DNA from: Bacteroidota bacterium | Lineage (GTDB): Bacteria > Bacteroidota > Bacteroidia > 2-12-FULL-35-15 | Assembly (NCBI GenBank): GCA_025963775.1 | Contig: JAOQAD010000003.1 | Span: 1-64,000 of the forward strand | Direction: 5' to 3' | DNA length: 64,000 nucleotides | Shown: positions 9,527 through 18,312 of the stretch, in pieces | Position numbering within the stretch: position 1 is the first letter of the stretch | Layout of the letters: every line of letters starts with the position of its first letter | Program-made: the position numbers and the translations under genes | The notes under the pieces: model-generated | What the model was told of the DNA's origin: nothing | What the model saw: only the letters and a program-made list of their open reading frames with translations | The model's database searches: none

Positions 9527-10990
9527 ATGAAATTATTAAAGGACATACTTTATAAAGCAGGAATAATTGAAGTGGTAGGCACAACCAATGTCGCCATCAC
9601 TGCGATCAGCTTCGATTCCCGGAGAGTGGAGAAGGACAGCCTTTTTGTAGCCGTGAAGGGGACATTGAGCGATGGGCATAAATACATCAATGATACGCTT
9701 GCCAAAGGCGCCATCGCGGTGATGTGTGAGGAGTTTCCTGCGGAGATCAGCGAAAAATTCACCTATATAAAAGTAAAAGATACAACTGCCGCCTTAGGAA
9801 TTGTAGCCGCTAATTTTTACGACAATCCTTCTGAAAAAATAAAGCTGGTAGGTGTTACCGGGACAAATGGGAAAACGACCACAGTAACACTGCTGTTTAA
9901 TCTCTTCAAAAAGCTCGGCTATAAAACAGGCTTGCTCTCAACGGTGAAGAACCAGGTTAATAATGATGTGATCCCGGCCACTCATACAACACCGGATGCG
10001 ATCCAGCTGAATGCATTGCTGCGCCAGATGATCGACAAAGGATGCACACATTGCTTCATGGAAGTAAGCTCGCATGCCGTGGTGCAGAATCGCATTGCAG
10101 GCATCCATTTTACGGGCGGTGTGTTTACAAACATTACGCACGATCATTTGGACTATCATAAAACATTTGATGAGTACATCAAAGCGAAGAAGAGATTTTT
10201 CGATGCACTCGGTTCGGATGCATTCGCACTCACCAACAGGGATGATGCGAACGGTGAGGTGATGCTGCAGAATACACGCGCCACCAAACGGACGTACTCA
10301 TTACGCTCGATGGCTGATTTTAAATGCAAGGTGGTGGAGAACCAGTTCAGCGGCTTGCTGCTGAACATTGATAACCAGGAAGTGTGGAGCAAGCTGATCG
10401 GGAGCTTCAATGCTTATAACCTGCTTGCGGTGTATGCAACAGCGATCTTATTAAAGGAAGAAAAAACAAATGTGCTCACTACGCTGAGTACCTTGAATTC
10501 GGTGGAAGGCCGCTTCCAGTATGTACGCACAGAGAACGGCGTGATCGGGATCGTGGATTATGCACACACTCCGGATGCATTGATGAATGTATTGAAAACA
10601 ATAAATGATATCCGCACAGGCAACGAAAAAGTGATCACGGTGGTTGGCTGCGGTGGCGACAGGGATGCTGTAAAGCGCCCGGTAATGGCGAAGATCGCCT
10701 GCGACCTGAGCAACAAGGTGATCCTTACTTCAGATAACCCGAGAAGCGAAGAGCCGGACATGATCATCAAGGAAATGCAGGCTGGTGTGGACGGCGTGAA
10801 CCACAAAAAAACAATTGCGATGACAGACCGGGCAGAGGCGATCAAAACAGCATGCTCCTATGCAGAACCAGGCGACATTATCCTGATCGCCGGCAAAGGA
10901 CATGAGAAATACCAGGAAATAAAAGGCGTAAAGCATCCATTCGACGATATGCAGGTGTTACAGGAAAATTTAAAACTATTTGATAAATAA
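9527..10990 (+). CDS. murE: UDP-MurNAc-L-Ala-D-Glu:meso-diaminopimelate ligase MurE
   Basis: Cytoplasmic ATP-dependent ligase that adds the third residue of the peptidoglycan stem. The 487-residue protein has the three Mur ligase domains: an N-terminal UDP-binding domain, a central domain with the P-loop [11 protein letters not shown] near residue 108, and a C-terminal domain with the DNPRSEEP motif. DNPR is the signature for meso-diaminopimelate rather than lysine, so the cell wall should be of the DAP type. Its TAA stop overlaps the mraY ATG by one base. Confidence 0.96.
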   Translation: MKLLKDILYKAGIIEVVGTTNVAITAISFDSRRVEKDSLFVAVKGTLSDGHKYINDTLAKGAIAVMCEEFPAEISEKFTYIKVKDTTAALGIVAANFYDNPSEKIKLVGVTGTNGKTTTVTLLFNLFKKLGYKTGLLSTVKNQVNNDVIPATHTTPDAIQLNALLRQMIDKGCTHCFMEVSSHAVVQNRIAGIHFTGGVFTNITHDHLDYHKTFDEYIKAKKRFFDALGSDAFALTNRDDANGEVMLQNTRATKRTYSLRSMADFKCKVVENQFSGLLLNIDNQEVWSKLIGSFNAYNLLAVYATAILLKEEKTNVLTTLSTLNSVEGRFQYVRTENGVIGIVDYAHTPDALMNVLKTINDIRTGNEKVITVVGCGGDRDAVKRPVMAKIACDLSNKVILTSDNPRSEEPDMIIKEMQAGVDGVNHKKTIAMTDRAEAIKTACSYAEPGDIILIAGKGHEKYQEIKGVKHPFDDMQVLQENLKLFDK

Positions 10991-12255
10991 TGTTCTACTA
11001 TTTATTCGACTTTTTAGACAAGCAATTGAATTTCCCCGGAGCCGGTGTATTTCAGTACATCTCATTCCGCGCGGCAATGGCACTCATCGTTTCATTGCTC
11101 ATCTCGATGGTGTTCGGGAAGCGCATCATCAATCTTCTTCACCGTAAGCAGGTTGGTGAAACCGTACGTGACCTTGGCCTGCAGGGACAGATGGAGAAAA
11201 AAGGAACACCTACAATGGGTGGTTTGATCATTCTTTCCGCGATTGTGGTGCCTACATTATTGTTTGCAAAGCTTCACAATGTGTACATCATTCTCATGCT
11301 TGTATCAACCGTGTGGCTGGGTGCAATCGGTTTCCTCGATGATTACATCAAGGTGTTCAAAAAGGACAAACAGGGATTGCATGGAAAGTTCAAGATCCTT
11401 GGACAGATCGGCATTGGGTTGATCGTAGGCATCACGCTTTATTTTAATGACGGCGTAGTGATCAAAGAGAAGGTGTTTGCAGGCAGGCAGGCTGCATTTG
11501 GGATAGAAGAGCCGAATACGATGGTCGCGACACGCGAAGCGGTTTATTCGAACGAGCAGACGAAATCTATGAAGACCACCATTCCATTTGTGAAGAACAA
11601 TGAGTTCGATTATTCCTCGCTGCTATCGTTCATGGGCGAAGGCTATGCGAAATGGGCATGGCTGATCTTTATTCCTTTTGTGATCCTTATTGTGACTGCC
11701 GTTTCAAACGGCGCAAACATCACGGATGGCATTGATGGGCTTGCAACCGGCACTTCCGCGATCATCGGCGTGGTGCTGGGTATCCTGGCGTATGTATCCG
11801 GTAACACCGTGTTTGCCGATTACCTCAACATTATGTACATCCCGAATTCAGGTGAGCTGGTAATATTTATTGCGGCATTTGTTGGTGCCTGCGTTGGCTT
11901 CCTCTGGTACAATTCATTTCCTGCGCAGGTGTTCATGGGCGATACAGGAAGCCTTGCACTGGGTGGCATCATTGCGGTGTTCGCTATTGCTATCCGCAAA
12001 GAACTGCTGATCCCGATCCTTTGCGGAGTGTTCCTCGTGGAAAATTTATCGGTGGTAATGCAGGTGGCTTATTTCAAGCGCATGAAGAAAAAATTCGGGA
12101 TCGAATATGCACGCGAGCACAGGCTGTTCAAAATGGCGCCCCTGCACCATCATTACCAGAAAACAGGAATGCATGAATCGAAGATCGTTTCACGCTTCTG
12201 GATCATCGGAATCATGCTTGCAGTATTAACGATTGTGACATTAAAATTAAGATAA
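10990..12255 (+). CDS. mraY: Phospho-MurNAc-pentapeptide transferase MraY
   Basis: Integral membrane enzyme that moves phospho-MurNAc-pentapeptide from UDP to undecaprenyl phosphate, forming lipid I. The 421-residue protein has about ten membrane segments and the family motifs: [34 protein letters not shown], and [18 protein letters not shown] with the conserved histidines. It is longer than the roughly 360 residues of E. coli MraY because of a loop insertion around residues 150-215, common in Bacteroidota. It overlaps murE by one base and lies 2 bases before murD. Confidence 0.97.
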   Translation: MFYYLFDFLDKQLNFPGAGVFQYISFRAAMALIVSLLISMVFGKRIINLLHRKQVGETVRDLGLQGQMEKKGTPTMGGLIILSAIVVPTLLFAKLHNVYIILMLVSTVWLGAIGFLDDYIKVFKKDKQGLHGKFKILGQIGIGLIVGITLYFNDGVVIKEKVFAGRQAAFGIEEPNTMVATREAVYSNEQTKSMKTTIPFVKNNEFDYSSLLSFMGEGYAKWAWLIFIPFVILIVTAVSNGANITDGIDGLATGTSAIIGVVLGILAYVSGNTVFADYLNIMYIPNSGELVIFIAAFVGACVGFLWYNSFPAQVFMGDTGSLALGGIIAVFAIAIRKELLIPILCGVFLVENLSVVMQVAYFKRMKKKFGIEYAREHRLFKMAPLHHHYQKTGMHESKIVSRFWIIGIMLAVLTIVTLKLR

Positions 12256-12257
12256 CG

Positions 12258-13598
12258 ATGAAACGCCTCGTGATACTTGGTGGAGGAGAAAGCGGAGTAG
12301 GCACAGCGGTGCTGGCGCAAAAAAATGGTTATGAAGTTTTTCTTTCCGATAAAGGAAAGCTGAAGGATAAATACAAGGAAGTTCTTTTAAAATACGGAAT
12401 TGAGTGGGAAGAAGAGAAGCACACTGAAGCGCTGGTACTCAATGCGGATGAAGTGGTGAAAAGCCCCGGCATTCCCGACAAAGCGGAACTGGTGAAAGCG
12501 CTTCATGCAAAAGGTATTCCTGTGATCTCGGAAATAGAATTCGCAGGAAGGTACACGAAAGCAAAAAAGATCTGCATCACGGGAAGCAATGGGAAAACAA
12601 CAACAACGCTGCTTACCTATCACATGCTGAAAAAGGCGGGACTGAATGTAGGGCTTGGAGGCAACGTGGGAAAAAGCTTTGCCATGCAGGTCGCGGAAAA
12701 TGATTTCGATTACTATGTGCTTGAGCTGAGCAGTTTTCAGCTCGACGGAATGTATGAGTTTAAAGCGGACATCGCGGTATTGCTAAACATAACTCCTGAT
12801 CACCTTGACAGGTATGATTACAAGTTAGAGAACTATGCCGATTCCAAATTCAGGATCATAAACAATCAAACAGCGGATGATGCATTCATTTACTGCATAG
12901 ATGACGAAGTAACAATGAGCACAATTACAAAAAAGAAGGTCAGTGCAAAACAGTACCCTTTTTCGATCAAAAAGGAGCTGGAGACAGGAGCGTATTTAAA
13001 AGACAACAATCAGCTAATAATCAACACAAACAACACAAATCCCTTATTTATGACAATTCAGGAACTAGCATTGCAAGGTAAACACAACATCTACAACTCC
13101 ATGGCGGCAGGTGTTACAGGAAAATTAGTTGATATCAGGAAAGAGACGATCCGCGAAAGTCTTTCCGATTTCCATAACATCGATCACCGCCTCGAGATCG
13201 TTGGAAACGTTCACGGGATCGAGTTTATCAACGACTCAAAAGCAACCAACGTGAATTCCACATGGTATGCGCTCGAGAGCATGAACAACCCTGTGATCCT
13301 TATCCTTGGCGGAGTGGATAAAGGAAATGATTATTCCATGCTGAATGAATTGGTGAAAGAAAAAGTAAAAGCGATCATCTGTTTAGGGACAGATAACAAA
13401 AAGATCATGAAGGCTTTCGGCGGGATGGTGGATACCATCCTCGAAGCGAAATCCGCAAAAGAAGCGGTAGCACAGGCTTACAAGCTTGGCAAAAAAGGAG
13501 ACACCGTGTTGTTGTCGCCTGCCTGCGCAAGCTTTGATATGTTTGAGAACTATGAGGACCGCGGGACCCAGTTCAAACAGGCTGTCCGCGCCTTGTAA
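12258..13598 (+). CDS. murD: UDP-MurNAc-L-alanine:D-glutamate ligase MurD
   Basis: Cytoplasmic ligase that adds D-glutamate to UDP-MurNAc-L-Ala. The 446-residue protein starts with a Rossmann-like domain (RLVILGGGESGVGTA), has the ATP-binding P-loop ITGSNGKTTTT near residue 113, the NITPDHLDRY motif, FINDSKATN, and the C-terminal motif LLSPACASFDMFENYEDRG followed by TQFKQAV. It is complete. Just downstream lies a short second copy of this C-terminal motif in a separate frame. The gene follows mraY by 2 bases; the 137-base gap to ftsW is the largest between genes in this part of the cluster. Confidence 0.96.
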   Translation: MKRLVILGGGESGVGTAVLAQKNGYEVFLSDKGKLKDKYKEVLLKYGIEWEEEKHTEALVLNADEVVKSPGIPDKAELVKALHAKGIPVISEIEFAGRYTKAKKICITGSNGKTTTTLLTYHMLKKAGLNVGLGGNVGKSFAMQVAENDFDYYVLELSSFQLDGMYEFKADIAVLLNITPDHLDRYDYKLENYADSKFRIINNQTADDAFIYCIDDEVTMSTITKKKVSAKQYPFSIKKELETGAYLKDNNQLIINTNNTNPLFMTIQELALQGKHNIYNSMAAGVTGKLVDIRKETIRESLSDFHNIDHRLEIVGNVHGIEFINDSKATNVNSTWYALESMNNPVILILGGVDKGNDYSMLNELVKEKVKAIICLGTDNKKIMKAFGGMVDTILEAKSAKEAVAQAYKLGKKGDTVLLSPACASFDMFENYEDRGTQFKQAVRAL

Positions 13599-13621
13599 AA
13601 TGCTGATTTGTGTTTTAAAAA

Positions 13622-13732
13622 ATGGTGGAGGATGTTGTGTTGTTCTCTTCCACCTGTCGGCGATCTGCTTTTGATACGTACAGGAGCCGCGGCAATGAAT
13701 TCAAAAGAGTAATAAAAGAATTGAGAGGATAA
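13622..13732 (+). pseudogene. Leftover second C-terminus of murD
   Basis: A 36-codon stretch between murD and ftsW reads VVLFSSTCRRSAFDTY followed by RSRGNEFKRVIKELRG and a stop. It lines up with the true MurD end (TVLLSPACASFDMF, then ENYEDRGTQFKQAVRAL), keeping the VL.S..C...FD and RG.(E/Q)FK pattern but with small gaps. A TAA lies in frame just before its ATG. The simplest reading is a decayed duplicate of the murD 3' end, left by a tandem duplication or a recombination with a diverged murD. Whether the 36-residue peptide is translated is unknown. It ends 3 bases before the ftsW ATG, so it may still couple translation into ftsW. Confidence 0.65.
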
Positions 13733-13735
13733 ACA

Positions 13736-14887
13736 ATGAACCTGTTAAAATATATAAAAGGCGATAAGGTGATCTGGACAGTGGTGCTGCTGCTTTCCCT
13801 GCTGTCGGTGCTCGTTGTTTACAGTTCCGTGGTGGCGCTTGCTTACAGGTATAAGAATGGCGATACTGCTTCATATCTCATCAAGCACATCTTCATTGTT
13901 GGCTCAGGGATCTTCCTCATGTACCTTATTCATAAAGTAAAATATTCTTATTTCTCACGCATCTCGCAGATCGCTATTTTCCTGACGGCTCCCTTGCTGT
14001 TATACACTTTATTAAAAGGTGTCAGCGCCGGTGAAGCAAGCCGCTGGCTGCCAATCCCCGGAACTTCGCTTACCTTCCAGACATCCGATTTTGCAAAGCT
14101 GGCATTGATCACATACGTTGCCCGGATGTTATCCATCAAGCAGGATGTGATCAAGGATTTTAAGCAGGCATTTCTTCCGATCATTATTCCGGTAGCGATC
14201 ATTTGTGCATTGATCCTGCCGGCCAACTTTTCAACTGCAGCACTGTTGTTCCTGAACTGTCTTGTGCTGATGTTTGTCGGAAGAATGAATGCAAAACATT
14301 TATGGATCCTGATCGGCTCGGGGCTTGTGTTCATTGCACTGCTGCTTACACTGATCTGGAATTTCCCGGATGTGATCCCGCGCGGGCCCACATGGAAGGC
14401 GAGGATAGAGAATTTTCAAAACGGCGACAGCGAAAGTAATTTCCAGGCAGAGCAGGCAAAGATCGCGATCGCTACAGGCGGCGTGATGGGCAAAGGCCCG
14501 GGAAACAGCATCCAGCGAAATTTTCTCCCGCAGGCATCATCCGATTTTATTTACGCGATCGTGATCGAGGAATGGGGATTGATGACGGCGGTGGTCATTG
14601 TGTTCTTATATATTGTATTGCTCTTCCGGGGCATCCGCATAGCGAATAAAAGTGAGAAGACCTTCGGAAGCCTGCTCGCCGTGGGACTTACATTCAGCCT
14701 CGTGTTCCAGGCCATGATCAACATGGCGGTAGCTGTGAATTTATTTCCTGTAACAGGGCAGCCGCTTCCGCTTATCAGCATGGGCGGAACATCTATCTGG
14801 TTTACAAGTATTGCAATTGGTATCATCTTAAGCGTCAGCCGCGAGTCGGATGCAAGTGAGGAAGGAGGTTCTGTTGCAGCAGCTTAG
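13736..14887 (+). CDS. ftsW: Lipid II polymerase FtsW (SEDS family)
   Basis: Septal peptidoglycan glycosyltransferase that pairs with FtsI. The 383-residue protein has about ten membrane segments; the SEDS landmarks include ASRWLPIPG in the first large loop, the FQAEQAKIAIATGGVMGKGPGNS region, QRNFLPQASSDFIYAIVIEEWG, and the GQPLPLISMGGTS motif near the C-terminus. Length fits the family. The extreme C-terminus overlaps the longest murG frame. Confidence 0.96.
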   Translation: MNLLKYIKGDKVIWTVVLLLSLLSVLVVYSSVVALAYRYKNGDTASYLIKHIFIVGSGIFLMYLIHKVKYSYFSRISQIAIFLTAPLLLYTLLKGVSAGEASRWLPIPGTSLTFQTSDFAKLALITYVARMLSIKQDVIKDFKQAFLPIIIPVAIICALILPANFSTAALLFLNCLVLMFVGRMNAKHLWILIGSGLVFIALLLTLIWNFPDVIPRGPTWKARIENFQNGDSESNFQAEQAKIAIATGGVMGKGPGNSIQRNFLPQASSDFIYAIVIEEWGLMTAVVIVFLYIVLLFRGIRIANKSEKTFGSLLAVGLTFSLVFQAMINMAVAVNLFPVTGQPLPLISMGGTSIWFTSIAIGIILSVSRESDASEEGGSVAAA

Positions 14888-15983
14888 AATCATCGTAAGC
14901 GGTGGAGGTACAGGCGGACATATTTTCCCGGCCATTGCTATTGCCAATGCGATCAAGGCATTGAGGCCTGATACTGAATTTTTATTCGTGGGCGCCGAAG
15001 GAAAAATGGAAATGGAAAAAGTTCCGGCTGCAGGTTACAAGATCGAAGGCTTGTGGATCTCCGGTTTCCAGCGGAAGCTCACCTTATCAAATCTTGCATT
15101 TCCATTTAAGGTATTGAGCAGTTTGCGCAAAGCTAAAAAAATATTAAAATTCTTTAAGCCCGATGCAGTGATCGGTACGGGCGGATTTGCAAGCGGCCCG
15201 ATGCTGCAGGTTGCCGCAAAGCAAGGTATCCCTACATTGATCCAGGAGCAGAATTCGTATGCGGGAATTACAAATAAAATTCTTTCCATGAAGGTAGACC
15301 GCGTTTGTGTGGCGTATGCAGGCATGGAAAAATTCTTTCCGAAAGAAAAAATAATCCTCACCGGCAATCCCGTTCGGCAGGACATTCTCAGCCTCGAAGG
15401 AAAAAAAGAAAGAGGGCTGGAGCTCTTCGGGATCGATGGAAGCAAAAGGACGATCCTTGTGATTGGCGGAAGCTTAGGCGCGAGGACGATCAATGAAAGC
15501 ATTTCATTGTGTCTTGAGGAATTTGCAAAAAATAATATTCAGCTTATCTGGCAAACAGGCAAAGGATATGCAGAAACAGCAAAGCAGGAAGTGGCAAAAT
15601 ACGAAAGCAAAGGAATGAAGGCATTTGATTTTATTCAAAAAATGGATCTCGCGTATGCTGTTGCAGATGTAGTGATCTCGCGTGCGGGGGCAAGCTCTGT
15701 CTCCGAGCTGTGCCTCGTTAAAAAGCCAACGATCCTCATTCCATCTCCGAATGTTGCAGAGGATCACCAGACAAAGAATGCAATGGCGCTGGTCACCTAT
15801 AATGCAGCGATCATCATAAAAGACAGTGAAGCAAAAGAAAAATTAAAGTCAGAAGCAGTCCGTTTGGTGAAGGACGAAGAAGCATGCTTTAAATTATCGG
15901 AGAATATCGGGAGACTGGCACTGCCTGATTCTGCAATAGTAATAGCAAACGAGGTCATCAGCCTGATCAATAATAAAAAATAA
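14850..15983 (+). CDS. murG: Lipid II synthase MurG (UDP-GlcNAc transferase)
   Basis: Peripheral membrane glycosyltransferase that adds GlcNAc to lipid I. The 377-residue GT-B protein shows the N-terminal GGGTGGHIFPAIAIA motif, LIQEQNSYAG, a second glycine-rich loop VIGGSLGARTIN, and the UDP-GlcNAc-binding region VISRAGASSVSELCLVKKPTILIP. The longest frame starts at the ATG at 14850, overlapping ftsW by 38 bases. A TTG at 14874 is preceded at 5 bases by AAGGAGG (14862-14868) and would place the glycine-rich loop at a typical distance from the N-terminus, so it may be the real start. Confidence 0.95.
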   Translation: MQVRKEVLLQQLRIIVSGGGTGGHIFPAIAIANAIKALRPDTEFLFVGAEGKMEMEKVPAAGYKIEGLWISGFQRKLTLSNLAFPFKVLSSLRKAKKILKFFKPDAVIGTGGFASGPMLQVAAKQGIPTLIQEQNSYAGITNKILSMKVDRVCVAYAGMEKFFPKEKIILTGNPVRQDILSLEGKKERGLELFGIDGSKRTILVIGGSLGARTINESISLCLEEFAKNNIQLIWQTGKGYAETAKQEVAKYESKGMKAFDFIQKMDLAYAVADVVISRAGASSVSELCLVKKPTILIPSPNVAEDHQTKNAMALVTYNAAIIIKDSEAKEKLKSEAVRLVKDEEACFKLSENIGRLALPDSAIVIANEVISLINNKK

Positions 15984-16018
15984 CTTAGTGAAGCTAAGTG
16001 GCCTTAGTGCCTTAGTGG
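15984..16018 (+). repeat. CTTAGTG-type short repeats upstream of murC
   Basis: CTTAGTG or its close variants occur four times in 35 bases (15984, 15994, 16003 and 16011), ending 7 bases before the murC ATG. There is no obvious hairpin with a T run. This belongs with the other short-period repeats placed just before start codons in this window. Confidence 0.6.
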
Positions 16019-16025
16019 AAAAAAA

Positions 16026-17453
16026 ATGAAAGACATAACACACATCTATTTCCTTGGCATCGGCGGCATCGGCATGAGTGCTTTGGCCCGCTATTTCCAC
16101 GCCATGGGAAAGCAGGTGAGCGGTTATGATAAAACACCTACAAAGCTCACGGATGAACTGATCGCGGAAGGCATCAGCATTCATTTTGAAGACAATGTTG
16201 ATCTGATCCCGGAAGGCTTTAAATCTAAGGGGCCGGGTTCTGCATCTCACATCTCACATCTCACATCTCACATCCTGATCGTTTACACACCTGCTGTTCC
16301 AAAAAGCCACAGCGAATACGTTTTTTTTAATAGTAATGGGTTTAACATTAAAAAAAGGGCTGAGGTATTAGGGTTGATCACCGAATCTGCGCGTACGATC
16401 GCTGTGGCCGGAACACATGGTAAAACAACAACATCATCATTGGTGGCGCATATCTTAAAAACAGCCGGATTGGATCCTTCCGCGTTTTTAGGCGGTATTA
16501 CGCAGAATTATAAAACAAATCTTTTGTTGAGTGCAGGTTTAAAAACCTCCGGCCTCCAGTCTCCGGCCTCCAACCTTGTAGTCGTTGAAGCCGATGAGTA
16601 CGATCGCTCTTTTCTGACCCTGCACCCGGAGATCGCTGTCATCACTTCCGTGGATGCCGATCATCTTGATATCTACGGCGACAAAAGCCATGTGGAAGAA
16701 TCATTCTCCATGTTTGCCGACCTTGTGGAAGAAAAACTGATCGTGAAGAAAAGCATCGCTGAAAAGATCCGTTCTTCAAAGCACCCGCTGACCTATTCCG
16801 TGGATGACCGGTATGCCGATTATCATGCATCCGACATCCGCATCGAAAATGGTTATTATCATTATAACATTCACACTCCGAAAGGCATTATGCAGAATTG
16901 CACAATGGGCCTGCCCGGTAAGCACAATGTGGAGAATTCGGTCGCAGCAACGGCCATCGCCTGTGAGCTGCACATTTCGGAAGTGTATATAAAAGAAGCA
17001 TTGCGGACGTTCGGTGGCGTGAAGCGCCGCTTCGACTACCAGGTGAAAACCGACAAGATTGTGTACATAGATGATTATGCGCATCACCCGGAAGAGCTCA
17101 AAGCAACGATCAGTTCGGCGAGGGAAATGTACCCTGGAAAAAAGATCACCGGAGTTTTTCAGCCGCACCTGTTCTCCCGCACCCGTGATTTTGCGGATGA
17201 CTTTGCGAAAAGCCTCGACCTGCTGGATACATGCATCCTGCTGGAAATTTATCCTGCACGTGAATCGCCGATCGATGGCGTGAATTCACAAATGCTGCTG
17301 GATAAGATGAAGAGTGCTGATAAAATGATCTGCCAGAAAAAAGACCTTGTGGAAGAGATCGCAAAAATAGGAGTGGAAGTGCTGCTTACGATGGGCGCCG
17401 GCGATATCGATACATTGGTGGAGCCGCTCAGAAATAAACTATTGCAAAAATGA
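16026..17453 (+). CDS. murC: UDP-MurNAc:L-alanine ligase MurC
   Basis: First amino-acid ligase of the peptidoglycan stem. The 475-residue protein has the N-terminal GIGGIGMSALARYF motif, the P-loop AGTHGKTTTSS near residue 133, VEADEYDRSFL, DYAHHPEEL and a C-terminal GAGDID segment. Two surface regions are unusual. Residues about 72-84 (ASHISHLTSHI) come from a 7-bp tandem repeat, and residues about 174-183 (SGLQSPASN) come from a 14-bp repeat. Both look like in-frame additions between otherwise conserved blocks, and both keep the conserved motifs intact, so the enzyme is probably active. Confidence 0.95.
   Translation: MKDITHIYFLGIGGIGMSALARYFHAMGKQVSGYDKTPTKLTDELIAEGISIHFEDNVDLIPEGFKSKGPGSASHISHLTSHILIVYTPAVPKSHSEYVFFNSNGFNIKKRAEVLGLITESARTIAVAGTHGKTTTSSLVAHILKTAGLDPSAFLGGITQNYKTNLLLSAGLKTSGLQSPASNLVVVEADEYDRSFLTLHPEIAVITSVDADHLDIYGDKSHVEESFSMFADLVEEKLIVKKSIAEKIRSSKHPLTYSVDDRYADYHASDIRIENGYYHYNIHTPKGIMQNCTMGLPGKHNVENSVAATAIACELHISEVYIKEALRTFGGVKRRFDYQVKTDKIVYIDDYAHHPEELKATISSAREMYPGKKITGVFQPHLFSRTRDFADDFAKSLDLLDTCILLEIYPARESPIDGVNSQMLLDKMKSADKMICQKKDLVEEIAKIGVEVLLTMGAGDIDTLVEPLRNKLLQK
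16243..16274 (+). repeat. 7-bp tandem repeat inside murC
   Basis: CATCTCA is repeated four times head to tail plus a partial fifth copy. It is read in frame as part of MurC (ASHISHLTSHI) just before the conserved LIVYTPAVP block. Because 7 is not a multiple of 3, a gain or loss of one unit would shift the frame. Confidence 0.85.
16547..16572 (+). repeat. 14-bp direct repeat inside murC
   Basis: CTCCGGCCTCCA occurs at 16547-16558 and 16561-16572, separated by GT. It encodes a serine/proline-rich loop directly before the conserved VVVEADEYDRS motif of MurC. Its base composition is richer in C than the flanking coding sequence. Confidence 0.8.
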
Positions 17454-17474
17454 TCATTGATCTTTAAAATATAA

Positions 17475-18281
17475 ATGCAGAAATTTAAAAAAATAGCCTT
17501 CATTTCATTCTGGTGCCTGTTAGTCATCGGCCTGCTTGTGAGCCTGGGCTTTGTGAACAGGGAGCAGGATGCATTACCCTGCAAAAGCCTTGATATCTCC
17601 GTGAACCAGGATGGTGATCTCTACTTCGTGAAAAAGAGTGATATCGCACAGATGCTAAAAGACCGCGGCGATTCGATCGTTGGTGAACCGAAATCAAGCA
17701 TCAATGTAACAGAGATGGAGCATGCCCTGAACAGTCATCCCGCTATTGCCAATGCAGAAGTTTCCATGAGCATCGACGGCGTGGTGAAGGTGGACGTGAA
17801 GCAGCGCAACCCGATTATCCGCGTGATCAATGCCGATGGCGACAGCTATTACCTTGATGATGAAGGAAAACTGATGCCATTGTCAGATGAATATACGATG
17901 AAAGTGCTGGTAGCAAACGGGAACATCATGGAACCTTATTCGAAGCGCTATATGTATTCGGTGGAGCAGATCGGTAAGGACAGCCTGCTTTGCGCAACAA
18001 GCAAACTGGATGAATTATTCGCGATGGCAAAGTTCATTCACGCCGATCCTTTCTGGAAAGCGCAGATCCAGCAGGTATTTTACAACAGCGAGAATGACAT
18101 GGAGATCGTTCCTACCGCAGGCAACCAGAAAATAATCTTTGGCGACACCACGTTTATGGAAGAGAAGTTCAACAAGCTGCTTACATTTTACCAGCAGGGA
18201 CTGAACACTACGGGCTGGTGGGACAAATATTCAACGATCAATTTAAAGTTCAGGAACCAGATCGTATGCACAAAAAAGTAA
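17475..18281 (+). CDS. ftsQ: Cell division protein FtsQ
   Basis: Bitopic divisome protein that bridges early and late division proteins. The 268-residue product has one N-terminal membrane segment (IAFISFWCLLVIGLLVSLGF) and a periplasmic POTRA-like region (LNSHPAIANAEVSMSIDGVVKVDVKQRNP is its most recognisable part; only its ends are conserved in FtsQ proteins generally), followed by the beta domain. FtsQ sequences diverge strongly; the call depends on topology, length and the murC-ftsQ-ftsA-ftsZ order. It follows murC by 21 bases and precedes ftsA by 31. Confidence 0.88.
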   Translation: MQKFKKIAFISFWCLLVIGLLVSLGFVNREQDALPCKSLDISVNQDGDLYFVKKSDIAQMLKDRGDSIVGEPKSSINVTEMEHALNSHPAIANAEVSMSIDGVVKVDVKQRNPIIRVINADGDSYYLDDEGKLMPLSDEYTMKVLVANGNIMEPYSKRYMYSVEQIGKDSLLCATSKLDELFAMAKFIHADPFWKAQIQQVFYNSENDMEIVPTAGNQKIIFGDTTFMEEKFNKLLTFYQQGLNTTGWWDKYSTINLKFRNQIVCTKK

Positions 18282-18312
18282 ATCAATCAATTCAGTAATA
18301 AGATCAGTTAAA

